Virus record (IMG/VR): IMGVR_UViG_3300038306_000104
Location: 1-31,683 of that record
Reading direction: 5' to 3' (one strand)
DNA from: a virus
DNA: 31,683 bases
The notes under the pieces are model-generated. The model was not told the origin of the DNA, did not search any database, and was given only the letters and a program-made list of their open reading frames with translations. Shown one piece after another: positions 28,946 to 31,683 of this stretch; position 1 is the stretch's first letter; the number at the start of each line of letters is the position of its first letter. Made by a program: the position numbers and the translations under genes.

Positions 28946-31683
28946 ATGAGTCAAGTTTTTCAGACAAACATATTCCAATCTAACATATATCAAGGGGAAT
29001 GGGGAGGTTACACATTCCAATCCAATGTATTTCAAGGTAAATACAAAAAGAAAGTGTTCCAAAATGATGTATTACAATCAGATATATTCTCAGCAGGTCA
29101 CATATACTCCAAAGTATTCGATGTAACAGATATTATAATAAAAACAATCAATGAGTCATTAAATATAACTGTCAATATAACCAACATAAGAAGTTTAATC
29201 AGAATAACTAATGAATCTATATCAATACAACAATTCAGATCAAACCTTAGAGAATTAATTAAACTAGTATTAGAGAGTTCAAGTATATCGGACAACCGAA
29301 ACTCCACTAGAGGGTTGATGAGGTTGGCTGATGAGTCCATACAATCAGATGAAAACATTACAAAGTATCAGATTATAATAAGGAATCTAGCAGAGGGTAT
29401 ACAGCCATCAGAATCAAAATCCATACTAAGAGGACTGAAGAGAACCATATCAAATACATTATCAGTATCTGAGGTAAAGAATAAGGCTAGTGGATTAACC
29501 AAACATATATCTGACACATTATCAGTGCAATCATTCAGAATAAAGACAAGACAGATAGTAAAGAAGGTTGCTGATACAATACAGTCATCTGAAACAACTA
29601 ACAAATTAAGAGTATTAAACAGATCAATATCAGAAACTATACAATCATCTGAGATATTAAATCCACTCAGAACCCTTGTAAGAACTGTATCTGATAACGT
29701 GTCAATTCAATCATTCAGAGTTAAGACTAAACAAATAATTAAACATATATCTGACACATTGTCAGTGTCATCTGCATTTACAAAGTTAAAATCAATGACC
29801 AAACTTATAAATGAGTCATATCAGTTAGTAGAGAATGATATTAAACTAAGATCACTTGGAAGGATAATCAATAACACAGTCCAATCAACAGAAGGAATAA
29901 TAAGATTAAGAGGTCTTACTAGATTGATAAACGAGTCAGTTACAGTGCAAACATTTAGATTGAGAACACGATATATAATAAAATTATTAAATGAATCAAT
30001 TCAATCATCTGAAACATTCTACCGTTCAGTCAGTAGAATATTTAATGAATCAATACAAGTTACAGTCAATAGATTATTCCAATCTGATATATTCCAGAAT
30101 ATATTCCAGAGTGGTAGTGAGGCTTTAAGATTAATGAGTAAGGTTAAATTAATAAACGAATCCATCTCAGTACAGACCTTCAGATACAGACTCAGAACAT
30201 TAACTAGAATGGTAAATGAATCTATCCAGTCATCAGAAGGAATTATAAGACTCAGAGTGTTAACTAGATTATTTAATGAATCAATCCAAACCGCTGAGGG
30301 ATTAGTTAAACTCAGAGGTCTCACTAGAATAATAAACAATTCAATATCAATCCAAACGTTTAGACTAAACATAAGACAATTAATCAAACATATATCTGAT
30401 ACAGTAAATTCAACTGATAATACAATTAAACTTAGAACCCTTGGTAGAGTAATTAATAACACAATTAACACCTCAGAAGGAATACTTAAACTTAGATCAT
30501 TAACCAGAACTGTATCTGATAGTGTATCAATTCAAACGTTTAGGTTAAACACAAGACAGATAATTAAACATATATCTGACAGTGTAAGTGTATCAGATTC
30601 ATTAGTAAGGTTAAAATCAATTACTAAATTATTATCTGAGTCAATTCAGTCATCTGAAGGTATCATAAGACTTAGAGGAATAACCAGATTAATTAATGAG
30701 ACCATACAATCATCCGAAGGAATAACAAGATTAAGAATTCTTACCAGAATGATTAACGAATCAATCTCAATTCAATCATTTAGATTAAGAGCAAGAGTTA
30801 TGATAAAATTATTAAATGAATCAATTCAATCATCTGAAACATTCTACCGTTCAGTCAGTAGAATATTTAATGAATCAATACAAGTTACAATCAATAGATT
30901 ATTCCAATCTGATATATTCCAGAATATATTCCAGAGTGGTAGTGAGGCTTTAAGATTGATGATCAAAGTTAAACTAATCAATGAATCCATCTCAGTTCAA
31001 ACCTTTAGGGATAGACTCAGGATTATAAAAAGAATACTAAACGAATCAATTCAGTCCTCTGAATCATTCCGTAAATCAATGACAATGTCATTTAACGAAT
31101 CAGTTCAAGTTAGATTTGGTTATGTATCAAGAAATTCAATGTTGAGACTAATCAACGAATCTGTATCAATCCAAACCTTTAGGGAAAACCTTAGAACAAT
31201 AATTAGAATTATCAATGAATCCATACAATATTCTGATGTAATATTGAGATTGAGAGTATTGACAAGACTTGTTACTGATAATGTATTTGTCAATGAATCA
31301 TTGATACATTTAAGCAGTATGTTACGAGTTGTAAATAACACCATATCAATATCATATGTAAATGTAAATCTTAGATCATTAATCAGAACTGTATCTGATA
31401 ATGTATCAATCCAAACATTTAGATTAAACACACGTCAACTCATCAAACACATATCTGAATCAATCCAATCATCTGAAACAATTACAAGATTATTAACAAT
31501 AGGAAGAATAATTAATAATAATTTATCTGTAAATGAATCAACTATAAAATTAAGAGTACTTATAAGGAACATAAATGAATCCATATCAATCCAATCATTT
31601 AGAGACAGATTAAGAATGTTAATCAAACATGTATCTGAATCATTATCAATATCTGAGGGTCTAACTGAACTCAGATCTATAAA
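28946..31683 (+). CDS. Giant 20-residue-repeat protein, 3' end beyond window
   Basis: Open without a stop from ATG 28946 to the edge (912 codons); a TTG at 28937 is an alternative start. Residues 1-~60 are rich in FQ motifs (VFQTNIFQSNIYQGEW, VFQNDVLQSDIF). From ~65 the chain is a tandem repeat of ~20 residues, roughly L-R-x-L-x-R-x-I-N-E-S-I-Q-S-S-E-x-I-x-K, in two flavours (SIQSSEGI and SISIQTFR). About 40 units are visible. The triad is NES, NNT or NNS in many units, giving N-x-S/T sequons, and SDS/SDT/SES in others. Two insertions with FQSDIFQNIFQSGSEAL interrupt the array. It probably forms a long fibre or adhesin at the tail. Minus-strand frames across it are shadows of the repeat. Confidence 0.8.
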   Translation, partial: MSQVFQTNIFQSNIYQGEWGGYTFQSNVFQGKYKKKVFQNDVLQSDIFSAGHIYSKVFDVTDIIIKTINESLNITVNITNIRSLIRITNESISIQQFRSNLRELIKLVLESSSISDNRNSTRGLMRLADESIQSDENITKYQIIIRNLAEGIQPSESKSILRGLKRTISNTLSVSEVKNKASGLTKHISDTLSVQSFRIKTRQIVKKVADTIQSSETTNKLRVLNRSISETIQSSEILNPLRTLVRTVSDNVSIQSFRVKTKQIIKHISDTLSVSSAFTKLKSMTKLINESYQLVENDIKLRSLGRIINNTVQSTEGIIRLRGLTRLINESVTVQTFRLRTRYIIKLLNESIQSSETFYRSVSRIFNESIQVTVNRLFQSDIFQNIFQSGSEALRLMSKVKLINESISVQTFRYRLRTLTRMVNESIQSSEGIIRLRVLTRLFNESIQTAEGLVKLRGLTRIINNSISIQTFRLNIRQLIKHISDTVNSTDNTIKLRTLGRVINNTINTSEGILKLRSLTRTVSDSVSIQTFRLNTRQIIKHISDSVSVSDSLVRLKSITKLLSESIQSSEGIIRLRGITRLINETIQSSEGITRLRILTRMINESISIQSFRLRARVMIKLLNESIQSSETFYRSVSRIFNESIQVTINRLFQSDIFQNIFQSGSEALRLMIKVKLINESISVQTFRDRLRIIKRILNESIQSSESFRKSMTMSFNESVQVRFGYVSRNSMLRLINESVSIQTFRENLRTIIRIINESIQYSDVILRLRVLTRLVTDNVFVNESLIHLSSMLRVVNNTISISYVNVNLRSLIRTVSDNVSIQTFRLNTRQLIKHISESIQSSETITRLLTIGRIINNNLSVNESTIKLRVLIRNINESISIQSFRDRLRMLIKHVSESLSISEGLTELRSI
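29978..30136 (+). repeat. Long near-identical duplication inside the giant gene, copy 1
   Basis: About 159 bp matching 30803-30961 with only two or three differences. It contains the FQSDIFQNIFQSGSEAL insertion. The offset is 825 bp (275 codons), so the reading frame is kept. Confidence 0.75.
30803..30961 (+). repeat. Long near-identical duplication inside the giant gene, copy 2
   Basis: The second copy of the element at 29978-30136. The flanking repeat units are more diverged, so the match points to a recent duplication or gene conversion of this part. Confidence 0.75.

Noticed and set aside
29098-31626. Several minus-strand frames with V/S/L-rich sequence
   Set aside because: They are shadows of the 60-bp repeat in the giant plus-strand gene, broken at repeat variations and without TATA boxes.
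28946-31683. Diversity-generating retroelement target
   Set aside because: No reverse transcriptase or template repeat is present, and the variation between units is not confined to adenine positions as far as can be judged by eye.

Overview
The window is a large part of the genome of a head-tailed virus (Caudoviricetes type) that most likely infects an ammonia-oxidising archaeon (Nitrososphaerota/Thaumarchaeota). Four things point to an archaeal host: AT-rich DNA; archaeal TATA boxes centred about 24-27 nt upstream of start codons for most genes or gene groups, implying leaderless transcripts; poly-T terminators; and a protein ending in a PEFG-CTERM sorting signal (13189-13617), which is characteristic of Nitrosopumilus-like archaea. 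The tail-fibre and propeller repeats resemble those of marine phages, so an aquatic origin is likely. No terminase, polymerase, integrase or host gene is visible, so free virus versus provirus cannot be decided.

Left arm (1-5700). Small genes, mostly on the minus strand and often with their own promoters: a cysteine-rich protein running off the left edge, unknown proteins, several short CxxC zinc-ribbon proteins, small membrane proteins and a PD-(D/E)XK nuclease. One plus-strand gene encodes an exported-looking HExxH protein (2418-2684). Two gene-free blocks stand out. 1500-2290 carries four TACGTACGTA-type palindromes, a duplicated sequence/hairpin module and a minus-strand promoter. 4670-5330 carries a palindrome and a candidate structured RNA (4998-5094).

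Head module (5584-16492). Order: a small cysteine protein, portal, two small accessory proteins, an isolated minus-strand gene, a zinc-ribbon protein, two small membrane proteins (holin-like candidates), prohead protease, acidic scaffold-like protein, major capsid protein, the PEFG-CTERM protein, two small virion-like proteins, a head-tail adaptor and a large basic unknown protein.

Tail module (16524-28709). Tail terminator, tail tube, a tail-assembly chaperone pair linked by an apparent -1 ribosomal frameshift at CCCTTTA, tape measure, a distal-tail-like protein with an FN3 domain, a tail hub carrying an inserted LamG-like domain, an abundant-looking virion protein, a small coupled gene, a repeat-rich tail fibre, an FN3/Kelch-like propeller protein and a marine-phage-type conserved protein. 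The order is that of a long-tailed siphovirus.

Right end (28946-31683). One reading frame stays open to the window edge for 912 codons. It is built from a roughly 20-residue repeat rich in NES/NNT/SDS triads and is probably a giant fibre or adhesin.
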